From contig PABM01000001.1 in NCBI GenBank assembly GCA_002702745.1, positions 1 through 30,295 on the forward strand: a stretch of 30,295 nucleotides of DNA. Reading direction: 5' to 3'. The DNA comes from Flavobacteriaceae bacterium (GTDB lineage Bacteria > Bacteroidota > Bacteroidia > Flavobacteriales > Flavobacteriaceae). Every line of letters begins with the position of its first letter. The stretch's first letter is position 1. Under the pieces are notes generated by a model that was not told the DNA's origin, did not search any database, and saw only the letters and a list, made by a program, of their open reading frames with translations. Positions 1-8,369 of the stretch are shown here, piece by piece. The translations under genes were made by a program, and so were the position numbers.

Positions 1-120
1 TCTTCTGCTGGAGCCTCTTCTGCTGGAGCCTCTTCTGCTGGAGCTTCCTCTGCTGGAGCTTCTTCTGCTGGAGCTTCTTCTGCTGGAGCTTCTTCTGCTG
101 GAGCTTCTTCTGCTGGAGTT
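1..120. repeat. 15-bp in-frame tandem repeat coding Ala-Pro-Ala-Glu-Glu
   Basis: Eight consecutive copies of a 15-bp unit (TCTTCTGCTGGAGCC/T on the plus strand) run from the left edge to 120. Only single-base differences separate units: the last base is C in units 1-2 and T later, one unit has TCC for TCT, and the final unit ends GTT. On the minus strand they encode the C-terminal tail of S16. The array continues beyond the window, so the copy number is unknown. Confidence 0.95.
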
Positions 121-575
121 GCTAGAGCTTCTTCTTGAGCCTTTATTCTTGCCTTGTTAGCAATTTTTTCGTTTTCAATAGCTTTGGCTTTTTTCTCTTC
201 TTTGAGTTTTTGAAGTTCAGAATTCTTTTCGTCTATTCTTTGAGCTTTTTCCTCTAACCATGCATTAAGCCTTTTTTCGGCTTCTTCTTCATTGAAAGCG
301 CCTTTAATTACACCACCTAATAGATGATATTTTAACATAATGCCTTTATATGAAAGTATATTTCTTGCAGTTTTAGTTGGTTGAGCTCCGTTTTGAAGCC
401 ACTTAACTGAAGAGTCAATATCAATTTCTATTGTTGCTGGGTTTGTATTTGGATTATAAGTACCTAATTTCTCAAGGTATTTTCCGTCTCTTTTAGAACG
501 AGAGTCTGCTGCGACAATCCAGTAAAATGGTTTACCTTTTTTACCGTGTCTTTGTAGTCTTATTTTTACTGACAT
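1..575 (-). CDS. rpsP: 30S ribosomal protein S16 with long acidic repeat tail, partial
   Basis: The reverse strand from the ATG at 575-573 reads [19 protein letters not shown]..., then [21 protein letters not shown], the classic N-terminus of ribosomal protein S16, a 30S assembly protein. The frame stays open to the left edge: 191 residues are visible and the stop lies outside the window. The conserved S16 core takes about the first 85 residues. It is followed by a charged Lys/Glu-rich stretch (roughly residues 95-150) and then by repeats of Ala-Pro-Ala-Glu-Glu. Bacteroidota S16 proteins are known to be longer than the usual 80-90 residues, so the extension is not itself an error, but this tail is very repetitive. 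Its genomic neighbours downstream (often rimM in this phylum) cannot be seen. The identification of the core is secure; the tail has no function I can assign. Confidence 0.96.
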   Translation of the reverse strand, partial: MSVKIRLQRHGKKGKPFYWIVAADSRSKRDGKYLEKLGTYNPNTNPATIEIDIDSSVKWLQNGAQPTKTARNILSYKGIMLKYHLLGGVIKGAFNEEEAEKRLNAWLEEKAQRIDEKNSELQKLKEEKKAKAIENEKIANKARIKAQEEALATPAEEAPAEEAPAEEAPAEEAPAEEAPAEEAPAEEAPAE

Positions 576-621
576 AATTATTAAATTTTAAGGTTCTCGA
601 CCAAGTTTATTAATGAGCTGG

Positions 622-654
622 CAAATATAATATAAAATTATAATTCACAGACAA
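622..654 (-). promoter_or_regulatory. Candidate Bacteroidota-type promoter of rpsP
   Basis: On the minus strand, TATATTTG (complement of 622-629) matches the Bacteroidota -7 consensus TAnnTTTG exactly. A TTG (complement of 652-654) lies 22 bp upstream of it, slightly wider than the usual spacing. It sits about 47 bp before the rpsP start codon. This is a motif match only. Confidence 0.45.
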
Positions 655-697
655 TTCTTTGAAATTTTTGTATTACATTTACTTAAATTGATGTTTC

Positions 698-1174
698 ATG
701 AAAAAAATAATTTTTGCATTATTATTTATTTTTTTTTCGAGCTGTTCGGATGATACTTCAAATAATACACCCGAATTTCAGGCACTTTTAAATGGTGATA
801 CTGAATGGATTACAGATGATTTTAACGCAACAATTTCCAACGACCAATTAACTATTTTTGGAATAAATGGTTTGGGGTCAATTAATTTAAATGTTTACAG
901 TCCAGAAATAGGTGAATTTAATTTTTATGGTAATTCCTCAAGTTCAGCTATTTTTCAGGATGATAGTTTACAATATTCTACAGAAAATTTTGTTCCTGGA
1001 AGTATTGGTTTTCACAGAGAAGGTAAATTATTTATTACGGAACTCAGCAGTGAAAAGAAAATAATTAGTGGTCATTTTCATTTTGATGCTTTTGATTTTT
1101 CAGGTACAATTACAACTAATATTTCTCAAGGTATTTTTTACAGAATTCCATTCACGTTTGCTAATCAAGATTAA
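698..1174 (+). CDS. Small lipoprotein, DUF6252-like
   Basis: A 158-residue protein with a short Lys-Lys N-terminus, a hydrophobic stretch and a lipobox (FFSSC, Cys16), followed by Ser-Asp-Asp residues. It should be exported by Sec, lipidated at Cys16 and anchored in the outer or inner membrane. The mature part starts with a pattern seen in flavobacterial DUF6252 lipoproteins (F-A-L-L-N-G-x-x-W-type opening near residues 27-37). It ends with an ISGHFHFDAFDFSGTI segment and a final basic/aromatic strand, suggesting a small beta-sandwich. I recognise the family only by this overall pattern, and its function is unknown. The gene lies 13 bp before dnaE on the same strand, so the two may be cotranscribed. 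There is no clear TAnnTTTG promoter in the 122-bp divergent gap to rpsP on this strand. Confidence 0.75.
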   Translation: MKKIIFALLFIFFSSCSDDTSNNTPEFQALLNGDTEWITDDFNATISNDQLTIFGINGLGSINLNVYSPEIGEFNFYGNSSSSAIFQDDSLQYSTENFVPGSIGFHREGKLFITELSSEKKIISGHFHFDAFDFSGTITTNISQGIFYRIPFTFANQD

Positions 1175-1187
1175 ATTAACTTAATCA

Positions 1188-4100
1188 ATGTATTTAATTT
1201 TTGATACTGAAACTACCGGTTTACCAAAAAATTGGAAAGCGCCTATTTCAAATACTGAAAACTGGCCAAGGTGCGTTCAGTTAGCATGGCAGGTTCACGA
1301 TGAATTAGGAAATTTGATCGAAAATAAAAGTTACATTGTAAAACCAGATGATTACGATATTCCGTTTGAATCTGAAAAAATTCATGGTATCTCAACTCTA
1401 TTAGCTGAAAAAGAAGGGGTTAACTTAGATGATATTTTAAATGAATTTAATGATTCAATCTCGAAATCAAAGTTCATAATCGGACATAATGTAAATTTTG
1501 ACTTAAATGTAATTGGCTGTGAGTTTTACAGAAGGGGTTTAGCTTCAAATATTGAGTTGAAAGATGTGCTTGACACTTGTACAGAGCTAACAGCTGAACT
1601 ATGTAAACTGCCAGGTGGTAGAGGTGGTAAATTTAAATTACCAACTTTAACGGAACTACACGAATTTCTTTTTTCTTCTCCTTTTCAAGATGCTCACAAC
1701 GCTTCAGCTGATGTTGAAGCAACTGCAAGATGTTTTTTGGAATTGATAAGAATAAAAAACTTTAAAAAAGATCAATTACAGGTTCAGGATGATTATTTTG
1801 AAAAATTTATTCAAAACAACCCTGAAAAAACAGGGAAGGCTGGAATAAAGCATGTTAATCTCAAGAAAAAATCTGAAGATTTAAAAGATAAACTTGAAAA
1901 AAGTAAGAATGAACCAGACGTTATACACACTAAAGAACTTAAAAGTACTAATCTTACAGATTTAGACTATACTCATCTACATAACCACAGTCAATTCTCG
2001 ATGTTACAATCTACCATTAAAATCAAACAGCTTGTTGAAAAAGCACACGAATGTAATATGAAAGCTGTTGCATTGACAGATCTTGGAAATATGATGGGAG
2101 CCTTTAGGTTTGTTGACGCAGTTAAAAAGAAAAACAGACAAATCAAGGAAAACTGTGATAATTCTGAAGAAAATATAAGCTTAATTAAACCAATTATTGG
2201 ATGTGTTCTTAATGTTTGTGAAGACCACTTAAATAAAAACTATAGAGATAATGGATATCAGGTTGTGTTTTTAGCTAAAAATAAAAATGGTTACAATAAC
2301 CTTTCAAAGCTGTCATCGCTTGCTTACACCAAAGGATTTTATTATTTACCCAGAGTTGATAAAAATCTGGTGATAGATTTTAAAGACGATTTAATCGTCC
2401 TTTCTGGGAATCTTTATGGTGAGATATCAAACAAGATACTTACCACCGGAAAAAAAGAAGCTGAAGAATCTTTGATTTGGTGGAAAAACAATTTTAAAGA
2501 TGATTTTTATTTGGAAATAAACCGCCATGGACAAGATGATGAAGATACCGTTAATGATGTTTTGATAGAATTTTCAAAAAAATATAAAGTTAAACTAGTA
2601 GCTACTAATAATACTTTTTACCTAGATAATGCTAGTGCAGCTGCTCATGATATTTTATTATGCGTTAAGGATGGTGAAAAACTTTCAACACCTAAGGGGC
2701 GAGGTCGGGGTTTTAGATATGGCTTACCTAATAACGAGTACTATTTTAAAACACAGGATCAAATGAAAGAACTTTTCTCTGATCTTCCATCCTCAATTGA
2801 AAACACCAACGAAATTATTTCTAAGATTGAAGCATTTGACCTCACTAATGAGGTTTTATTACCAAAATTTGAAATTCCAGAAGAATTTATAGACCTAAAA
2901 GATATTGATGATGATGGGAAAAGGGGTGAAAATAATTACTTAAGACATTTGACATATATCGGAGCTAAAAAAAGATATAATGAGATTGGTAAAGAATTAA
3001 AAGAAAGAATTGATTTTGAGCTTGAGACTATTAAAAATACAGGGTATCCTGGATATTTTTTAATTGTAGAGGATTTTATCAGAAAAGCTAGAGAAATGAA
3101 CGTGTCAGTTGGGCCAGGCAGAGGTTCTGCTGCAGGATCGGTTGTGGCATATTGCTTATGGATTACAAATATTGATCCTATTAAGTACGATTTACTGTTT
3201 GAAAGATTTCTTAATCCAGATAGAATTAGCATGCCTGATATTGATATTGATTTTGATGATGTTGGAAGAAATAAGGTGATTAATTATGTAATTGAGAAAT
3301 ACGGAGAAAATCAGGTTGCTCAGATTATAACTTATGGAACTATGGCAGCAAAGTCATCAATACGTGATACTGCCAGAGTTCTAGATCTCCCTCTGGGGGA
3401 CGCTGATAGAATCGCTAAACTAGTTCCAAATATGACTAAGCTAAGTTCTATTTTCGAAACAGATCATAAAGAACTAAGAAATAAATTTAGAGCAGATGAT
3501 TTAGATAAAATAAATCAATTACTAAGTATTTCCCAGTCTGACAACCTAGAATCTGAAACCATTAGACAAGCAAGACTTCTGGAAGGCTCGTTAAGAAACA
3601 CAGGAATTCATGCTTGTGGTGTGATAATAACACCAGATGATATCAAAAATTTTGTACCTATTGCAACTGCTAAAGATTCAGATTTATTTGTTACACAATT
3701 TGATAATGCTGTGGTTGAGCAAGCAGGGTTACTTAAAATGGATTTTTTAGGTTTAAAAACTTTAACTCTTATTAAAGATACCATCAAAATTGTTAAAGCT
3801 AAATACGGAATAGAATTAGACCCTGACAATTTTCCGATTGACGATAAAAAAACTTTTGAATTGTTTCAAAGAGGAGAAACCGTCGGAATTTTTCAATACG
3901 AATCACCTGGAATGCAAAAGCATTTAAAAGATTTAAAACCTACAGTTTTTGATGATCTTATTGCAATGAATGCATTATATCGTCCAGGTCCAATGGAGTA
4001 TATTCCAAGTTTTATCAAAAGAAAACATGGAGATGAAAAAATAGTTTATGACCTTCCAGAAATGGAAGAATTCCTAAAGGACACATATGGAATTACAGTA

Positions 4101-5555
4101 TACCAGGAACAAGTTATGCTATTATCTCAAAAAATAGGCGATTTTTCAAAGGGTGAAGCAGATATTCTTAGAAAGGCTATGGGTAAAAAGCAAAAGGATG
4201 TGCTGGATAAAATGAAACCCAAATTTTTAGAAAATTCAGAGAAGAAAGGGTTTAAGACAGAAAAAGTAGAAAAGATATGGAAAGATTGGGAAGCATTTGC
4301 GAGTTATGCTTTCAATAAATCTCATTCAACTTGCTATGCCTGGATTGCATATCAAACGGCATATTTAAAAGCTAATTATCCTGCTGAATATATGGCTTCT
4401 GTATTATCCAATAATATGAATGATATAAAAAATGTTACTTTTTTTATGGGTGAATGTAAAAGAATGAAGTTAGAGGTTTTAGGTCCAGATTTAAATGAAT
4501 CATATTATAAGTTCTCTGTAAATAAAGATAATGCGATACGTTTTGGGATGGGTGCTATTAAAGGAGTTGGTGCTTCTGCAGTCAAAGCTATTGTTGGTGA
4601 AAGGAAGTTAAATGGTCCGTATTTATCAATATTTGAACTGTCACAAAGAGTTGATTTAAGGGCCGCAAATAAAAAAGCATTCGATAGTTTGGCGGCAGCG
4701 GGAGCATTTGATTCATTTAAAATTAATAGGGCTCAATATTTTCATGATAATGGAGATGGAATAACTTTTATCGAAAAAATCTTGAGACATGGAAATAAGT
4801 TTCAAGAAAATAAGAATTCTTCGCAGGTAAGCTTATTTGCAGGAACAAATGATATGCATGTATCAAATCCAGAGATACCTCAGGCTGAACCATGGCCAAC
4901 TATTGAAAAGTTAACAAAAGAAAAAGATGTTATTGGTATTTATATTTCAGGTCATCCCCTTGATGATTTCAGAGTTGAAATGGAGTCATTTTGTAATGGT
5001 GATGTGAGTGTATTTAAGTCTCTTAAAGATTTTGTCAATAAAGAAATTAACGTAGCAGGAGTTATCACTGAAGTTGAGCACAGAGTAAGTAGACAAGGTA
5101 AAGGTTGGGCATTTTTTGTTTTAGAGGATTATGTTGACTCATATAATTTTAGAATTTTTGGAGAAGAATATCTAAGGTTTAAGCATTTTCTAACCTTAAA
5201 TAACTTTCTACATATTAAAACCAAGATTACTGAAGGGTGGTTAAATAAAGAAACTGGAGTTAGAGGGGATCCAAGGATTCAGTATACCAATTTCAAATTA
5301 TTACAAGATGTAGTTAAGACATTTGCTAAAAAATTATCAATTCAACTTAAATTAGATGACATTAAAAATGAAAAAATAAGTTTGATAAAATCCCTTTTAA
5401 GTCAATATGACGGTTCGCATAATTTAAGTTTTGTTGTGTATGATGACGAAGAAAAAATTATGGTTGAGATGGATAGTGAAAAACATAAAGTAAATATTTC
5501 CCCTAAACTTCTAAGTGAACTTGAAGTAAAAAATATTTTTTACAAATTAAATTAG
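1188..5555 (+). CDS. dnaE: DNA polymerase III alpha subunit with fused N-terminal DEDDh exonuclease
   Basis: This is the 1455-residue replicative polymerase, longer than the 1160-residue E. coli DnaE. Residues 1-190 are a DnaQ-type 3'-5' exonuclease: DTETTG (D6, E8), NVNFD (D105) and H170 with D175 form a complete DEDDh site. A Lys/Glu-rich linker (about 190-258) leads to a PHP domain starting YTHLHNHSQFSM (261-272). The polymerase core carries GPGRGSAAGS (642-651), PDIDIDFDD with catalytic D684 and D686, and MDFLGLKT with the third aspartate D852. A helix-hairpin-helix segment lies near 1117-1136, an internal clamp-binding motif QVSLF at 1213-1217, and an OB fold at about 1286-1350. Several PHP metal ligands are replaced (Q274, L299, N475, F477), so proofreading probably depends on the fused exonuclease. 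The start MYLIFDTETTG is fixed by the exonuclease motif. Confidence 0.97.
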   Translation: MYLIFDTETTGLPKNWKAPISNTENWPRCVQLAWQVHDELGNLIENKSYIVKPDDYDIPFESEKIHGISTLLAEKEGVNLDDILNEFNDSISKSKFIIGHNVNFDLNVIGCEFYRRGLASNIELKDVLDTCTELTAELCKLPGGRGGKFKLPTLTELHEFLFSSPFQDAHNASADVEATARCFLELIRIKNFKKDQLQVQDDYFEKFIQNNPEKTGKAGIKHVNLKKKSEDLKDKLEKSKNEPDVIHTKELKSTNLTDLDYTHLHNHSQFSMLQSTIKIKQLVEKAHECNMKAVALTDLGNMMGAFRFVDAVKKKNRQIKENCDNSEENISLIKPIIGCVLNVCEDHLNKNYRDNGYQVVFLAKNKNGYNNLSKLSSLAYTKGFYYLPRVDKNLVIDFKDDLIVLSGNLYGEISNKILTTGKKEAEESLIWWKNNFKDDFYLEINRHGQDDEDTVNDVLIEFSKKYKVKLVATNNTFYLDNASAAAHDILLCVKDGEKLSTPKGRGRGFRYGLPNNEYYFKTQDQMKELFSDLPSSIENTNEIISKIEAFDLTNEVLLPKFEIPEEFIDLKDIDDDGKRGENNYLRHLTYIGAKKRYNEIGKELKERIDFELETIKNTGYPGYFLIVEDFIRKAREMNVSVGPGRGSAAGSVVAYCLWITNIDPIKYDLLFERFLNPDRISMPDIDIDFDDVGRNKVINYVIEKYGENQVAQIITYGTMAAKSSIRDTARVLDLPLGDADRIAKLVPNMTKLSSIFETDHKELRNKFRADDLDKINQLLSISQSDNLESETIRQARLLEGSLRNTGIHACGVIITPDDIKNFVPIATAKDSDLFVTQFDNAVVEQAGLLKMDFLGLKTLTLIKDTIKIVKAKYGIELDPDNFPIDDKKTFELFQRGETVGIFQYESPGMQKHLKDLKPTVFDDLIAMNALYRPGPMEYIPSFIKRKHGDEKIVYDLPEMEEFLKDTYGITVYQEQVMLLSQKIGDFSKGEADILRKAMGKKQKDVLDKMKPKFLENSEKKGFKTEKVEKIWKDWEAFASYAFNKSHSTCYAWIAYQTAYLKANYPAEYMASVLSNNMNDIKNVTFFMGECKRMKLEVLGPDLNESYYKFSVNKDNAIRFGMGAIKGVGASAVKAIVGERKLNGPYLSIFELSQRVDLRAANKKAFDSLAAAGAFDSFKINRAQYFHDNGDGITFIEKILRHGNKFQENKNSSQVSLFAGTNDMHVSNPEIPQAEPWPTIEKLTKEKDVIGIYISGHPLDDFRVEMESFCNGDVSVFKSLKDFVNKEINVAGVITEVEHRVSRQGKGWAFFVLEDYVDSYNFRIFGEEYLRFKHFLTLNNFLHIKTKITEGWLNKETGVRGDPRIQYTNFKLLQDVVKTFAKKLSIQLKLDDIKNEKISLIKSLLSQYDGSHNLSFVVYDDEEKIMVEMDSEKHKVNISPKLLSELEVKNIFYKLN

Positions 5556-5565
5556 ATAAAATACT

Positions 5566-5573
5566 TATTTTTG
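5566..5573 (+). promoter_or_regulatory. Candidate -7 element before trxA
   Basis: TATTTTTG matches TAnnTTTG and lies 17 bp before the trxA start codon, just after the dnaE stop. No clear TTTG -33 element is present at the right distance, so trxA may instead be read from dnaE. Confidence 0.35.
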
Positions 5574-5590
5574 GGCTTTAAAATAAAATT

Positions 5591-5908
5591 ATGGCATTAG
5601 AGATTACAGACAGCAATTTTGAAGAAATAGTATTAAAAAGTGATAAACCAGTACTGGTTGATTTTTGGGCAGCTTGGTGTGGTCCTTGCAGAATGGTTGG
5701 TCCGATAATAGACGAGCTGAGTGAGGAATATGAAGGGAAAGCTATTATAGGAAAAGTTGACATCGATTCTAATCAACAATATGCCGCTCAATTTGGTGTA
5801 AGAAATATCCCTACTGTTCTTGTATTTAAGAGTGGTGAGCTTGTTGACAGAAAAGTTGGAGTTTCTTCCAAAAATGACTATGCACAAACATTAGATAGTT
5901 TGTTCTAA
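5591..5908 (+). CDS. trxA: Thioredoxin
   Basis: A 105-residue cytoplasmic thioredoxin, the family's normal length. It has the WCGPC redox motif (Cys30 and Cys33), preceded by VLVDFWAA, and the cis-proline loop RNIPT (Pro74). There is no signal peptide or membrane segment, so it should act as the general dithiol reductant in the cytosol, reduced by thioredoxin reductase (not in the window). It lies 35 bp after dnaE on the same strand. Placement directly behind dnaE is a plausible conserved arrangement in Flavobacteriia, though I cannot verify it here. The product assignment is secure. Which thioredoxin paralogue this is in the genome cannot be told from one copy. Confidence 0.97.
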   Translation: MALEITDSNFEEIVLKSDKPVLVDFWAAWCGPCRMVGPIIDELSEEYEGKAIIGKVDIDSNQQYAAQFGVRNIPTVLVFKSGELVDRKVGVSSKNDYAQTLDSLF

Positions 5909-5939
5909 TAATATCACAAGATTAATTTGAATAAAAATA

Positions 5940-5970
5940 TTTGTTCTAATGAAAATCAAATGTATATTTG
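5940..5970 (+). promoter_or_regulatory. Promoter of tRNA-Asp (TTTG-N19-TATATTTG)
   Basis: TTTG at 5940-5943 and TATATTTG at 5963-5970 are separated by exactly 19 bp and match both elements of the Bacteroidota housekeeping consensus. Transcription would start about 7 bp downstream, near 5977, just ahead of the tRNA at 5984. This is the best promoter match in the window. Confidence 0.75.
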
Positions 5971-5983
5971 CTCACACTAAATT

Positions 5984-6057
5984 GGTCTGGTAGTTCAGTT
6001 GGTTAGAATACATGCCTGTCACGCATGGGGTCGCGGGTTCGAGTCCCGTCCAGACCG
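5984..6057 (+). tRNA. tRNA-Asp (anticodon GUC)
   Basis: A full cloverleaf of 74 nt folds by eye. The acceptor stem is GGTCTGG (5984-5990) with CCAGACC (6050-6056). A D-arm contains AGTTGGTTAGA. The anticodon stem CATGC/GCATG encloses loop CTGTCAC with anticodon GTC at 6018-6020. The T-arm is GCGGG-TTCGAGT-CCCGT. The discriminator base is G6057. The 3' CCA is not encoded (next bases are CTA), as is common in this phylum. A strong promoter precedes it and an intrinsic terminator follows it, so it is an independent transcription unit. Confidence 0.97.
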
Positions 6058-6060
6058 CTA

Positions 6061-6093
6061 AAAAACCTTCTAAAATTGAGAAGGTTTTTTTAT
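6061..6093 (+). terminator. Intrinsic terminator after tRNA-Asp
   Basis: AACCTTCT (6064-6071) pairs perfectly with AGAAGGTT (6079-6086) around the 7-nt loop AAAATTG. Flanking A and T runs extend the stem, and a run of T follows immediately. It ends the tRNA transcript just 10 bp before the next gene's start. Confidence 0.85.
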
Positions 6094-6102
6094 TTTTATA
6101 TT

Positions 6103-7248
6103 ATGAATAAAAACAGATTTATTTCCTTAATAATTCTCTTGTTTTTTTGCAAAGTACTAACTGCCCAGAATTTTATCAGTCAAACAATTGAGTATGATGG
6201 AAACACGAGGGAATATGAGTTATATATTCCAATGAATTACTCTCAAGATGTTTTATCTCCACTAATGTTTAATTTTCATGGTGGAAACGGTAATTCAGAG
6301 GGACAAATTGCTATTTCTGACATGAGAAACTTAGCAGATGAAAATAATTTTATTTTGGTATATCCACAAGCAATCGCTGACCCCACTGATGATGGATCTT
6401 TAAACTGGATCTTCAAAGGTGACTCTGATCATGATGATATTTATTTTGTCGATGCTTTAATTTCAGAGCTGTCAAATCAATATCAAATTGATTTAGAAAG
6501 GATTTACGCATGTGGTTATTCTTTAGGTGGTGAATTTGTATATGAATTACTATGTCGTTTAAACAATAAAATTGCTTCAGGTGTAGCTGTTGCAAGAACG
6601 ATGGGTCAATATCAATATGAAAATTGTAACCCTGAACATCCTACTGCAATAATGACAATTCTTGGAACTGAAGATTATGAATCAAATTATAATGGTGTAG
6701 TTTATAATGGTGTAACATATTATATTTCTGCCGATGATACTCATCAATATTGGGCAAATTTTAATAATACAGAAAATGATCCAATTGAAATTGAGCTTCC
6801 TGATTACAGCAATATTGATGGCTCTAGTGTGACTAAAAGGGTTTGGGAAAATGGAGATTCTTGTGTATCAGTTATTGAGCTTAGAGTTAATGGAGGTGAA
6901 CATGATTGGCCTGGGAGCTTTGGCAATATGGATATAAATTCAGATAATGAAATTTGGGATTTTGTGTCGAAATACTCAATTAATGGTTTAATTGAAGATT
7001 GTAGTCTTTCTCTAACTAATAATGAAGGTTACAGCGATTTTTCTTATTATCCAAACCCGATTGATTCATATTTAAATATAAATAATCAATCAAAAAATGA
7101 AAGCGTAATTATCTTTGATATCAACTCAAAGTCTGTTTTTGATTCAGAATTAATTATTGGCAACAATATATTAGATATTTCAGACTTACAATCGGGAATA
7201 TATAGCGTCAAGATTGGTCTAAAAACATTTAAAATATTAAAGAAATAA
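6103..7248 (+). CDS. T9SS-exported CE1/LpqC-like esterase
   Basis: The true start is the ATG at 6103; the same frame opens inside the tRNA, which must be noncoding. The 381-residue protein has a signal peptide ending LTA|Q (about residue 21), then an alpha/beta-hydrolase of the LpqC / PHB-depolymerase / feruloyl-esterase group. Visible features are oxyanion loop HGGNGN (59-64), nucleophile elbow GYSLGG (Ser140), a likely acid Asp191 in LGTEDY, and catalytic His267 in GGEHDWPG. The C-terminus (about 314-381) starts FSYYPNP and ends SGIYSVKI...FKILKK. This is a type A sorting domain, so the protein leaves by the type IX secretion system and is secreted or surface-bound. A deacetylase or feruloyl-type esterase role is plausible; the substrate cannot be told. 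It is followed after 9 bp by a DUF2891 gene, probably in one operon. Confidence 0.85.
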   Translation: MNKNRFISLIILLFFCKVLTAQNFISQTIEYDGNTREYELYIPMNYSQDVLSPLMFNFHGGNGNSEGQIAISDMRNLADENNFILVYPQAIADPTDDGSLNWIFKGDSDHDDIYFVDALISELSNQYQIDLERIYACGYSLGGEFVYELLCRLNNKIASGVAVARTMGQYQYENCNPEHPTAIMTILGTEDYESNYNGVVYNGVTYYISADDTHQYWANFNNTENDPIEIELPDYSNIDGSSVTKRVWENGDSCVSVIELRVNGGEHDWPGSFGNMDINSDNEIWDFVSKYSINGLIEDCSLSLTNNEGYSDFSYYPNPIDSYLNINNQSKNESVIIFDINSKSVFDSELIIGNNILDISDLQSGIYSVKIGLKTFKILKK

Positions 7249-7257
7249 TTTAATTAA

Positions 7258-8352
7258 ATGCTAGCAAAAACAAGTAAATATCTTATTATAATAATAATCT
7301 TGATTACAGGTTGCTCAGAAAATAAAGATGAAAAAATCGAAAATATCAGACTTAATGAGAAATTAGCCAAAGAACTGGTGTCTCTTTCGGTAAAATGTGT
7401 TGATAAAAAATATCCATATAAAATTGGATACAGATTTAGTGATGAAAGTTGGTTAAAGCCACACTATGAACTTACACCCTCGTTTTATGGGTGCTGGGAT
7501 TGGCATTCTGCTGTTCATGGGCATTGGGCGATGGTCAAAATATTAAAGGATTATCCAGAAATAACGGACAGAGATGTTATTTTATCGAAACTTGATAAAA
7601 ATCTAAGTAAGGAAAATTTAAATAAGGAATATCAATTTTTTAAACAAGATTTTGCAAAGGGATTTGAAAGGACATATGGTTGGGCTTGGTTAATGAAATT
7701 ATATTCTGAACTAGTTTCTTGGGATAATGTTAAAGCTCAGAAATGGGCAAATAATATGAAGCCGCTTGTCGATCTCCTTAGTGAAAGAACCATATTATTC
7801 TTGGATAAACTTTCAACTCCTCTTAGACCAGGAACTCATGCGAATACTGCATTTTCATTTTCACTTATGATGGAGTATTCTATAGTTGCAAATGACAAGT
7901 TATTATTTAACAAGATTAAGGAATATAGTCTTCAAAATTTTCTAGAAGATATAGATTGCCCTGTGCAATATGAGCCCTCAGGCACAGATTTTCTTTCCCC
8001 TTGCCTTGCTGAGGCTGCATTAATGTCTCAAATTCTTGAAAAAAGAGAGTTTAATGACTGGTTGTATAAATTTTTACCTTCATTTCATAAAGGGAGTTTT
8101 GGTAAGATAATCAACCCACCTGAAGTACTTGATCCAGAAGATCCGGGTATCGGTCACTTAATTGGTTTAATGTTTCACAGAGCATGGACTTTAAAAGATA
8201 TTGCAAAAAAACTTGAAAAGAATAGTGATAAAAGTTTATTATTAAAGATTGCAAAAAATCACTCTGAGGCAGGTTATAATATTATGTTTGAAAGTGGTTA
8301 TGGAGGTGAGCATTGGCTAGCAACCTTTGCAATATATAATTTCTCCAAATAA
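7258..8352 (+). CDS. DUF2891 family lipoprotein
   Basis: A 364-residue protein with a Sec signal and lipobox ITGC (Cys19). The mature part has the DUF2891 hallmark at about residues 78-93: a conserved FYGCWDWHSAVHGHW stretch rich in Trp and His. Further family-like segments are GTHANTAF (193-200 region), CPVQYEPSGTDFLSP, EDPGIGHLIGL and the C-terminal GEHWLATFA. The all-helical, Trp/His-rich nature recalls (alpha/alpha)6 barrels that handle sugars, but this is inference, and no member's activity is known to me with certainty. It lies 9 bp behind the exported esterase and converges with the Rieske gene, so it is probably the second gene of a two-gene unit. Confidence 0.85.
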   Translation: MLAKTSKYLIIIIILITGCSENKDEKIENIRLNEKLAKELVSLSVKCVDKKYPYKIGYRFSDESWLKPHYELTPSFYGCWDWHSAVHGHWAMVKILKDYPEITDRDVILSKLDKNLSKENLNKEYQFFKQDFAKGFERTYGWAWLMKLYSELVSWDNVKAQKWANNMKPLVDLLSERTILFLDKLSTPLRPGTHANTAFSFSLMMEYSIVANDKLLFNKIKEYSLQNFLEDIDCPVQYEPSGTDFLSPCLAEAALMSQILEKREFNDWLYKFLPSFHKGSFGKIINPPEVLDPEDPGIGHLIGLMFHRAWTLKDIAKKLEKNSDKSLLLKIAKNHSEAGYNIMFESGYGGEHWLATFAIYNFSK

Positions 8353-8369
8353 ATTTTCAAGCTAACCTA

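Noticed and set aside
1..120. Tandem repeats that might look like a CRISPR or satellite array
   Set aside because: The units are contiguous with no spacers, have a 15-bp period and stay in frame with the S16 gene, so they are coding repeats.
6025..6102. Longer reading frame for the esterase starting inside the tRNA
   Set aside because: It would translate tRNA-Asp and its terminator; the ATG at 6103 gives a proper signal peptide.
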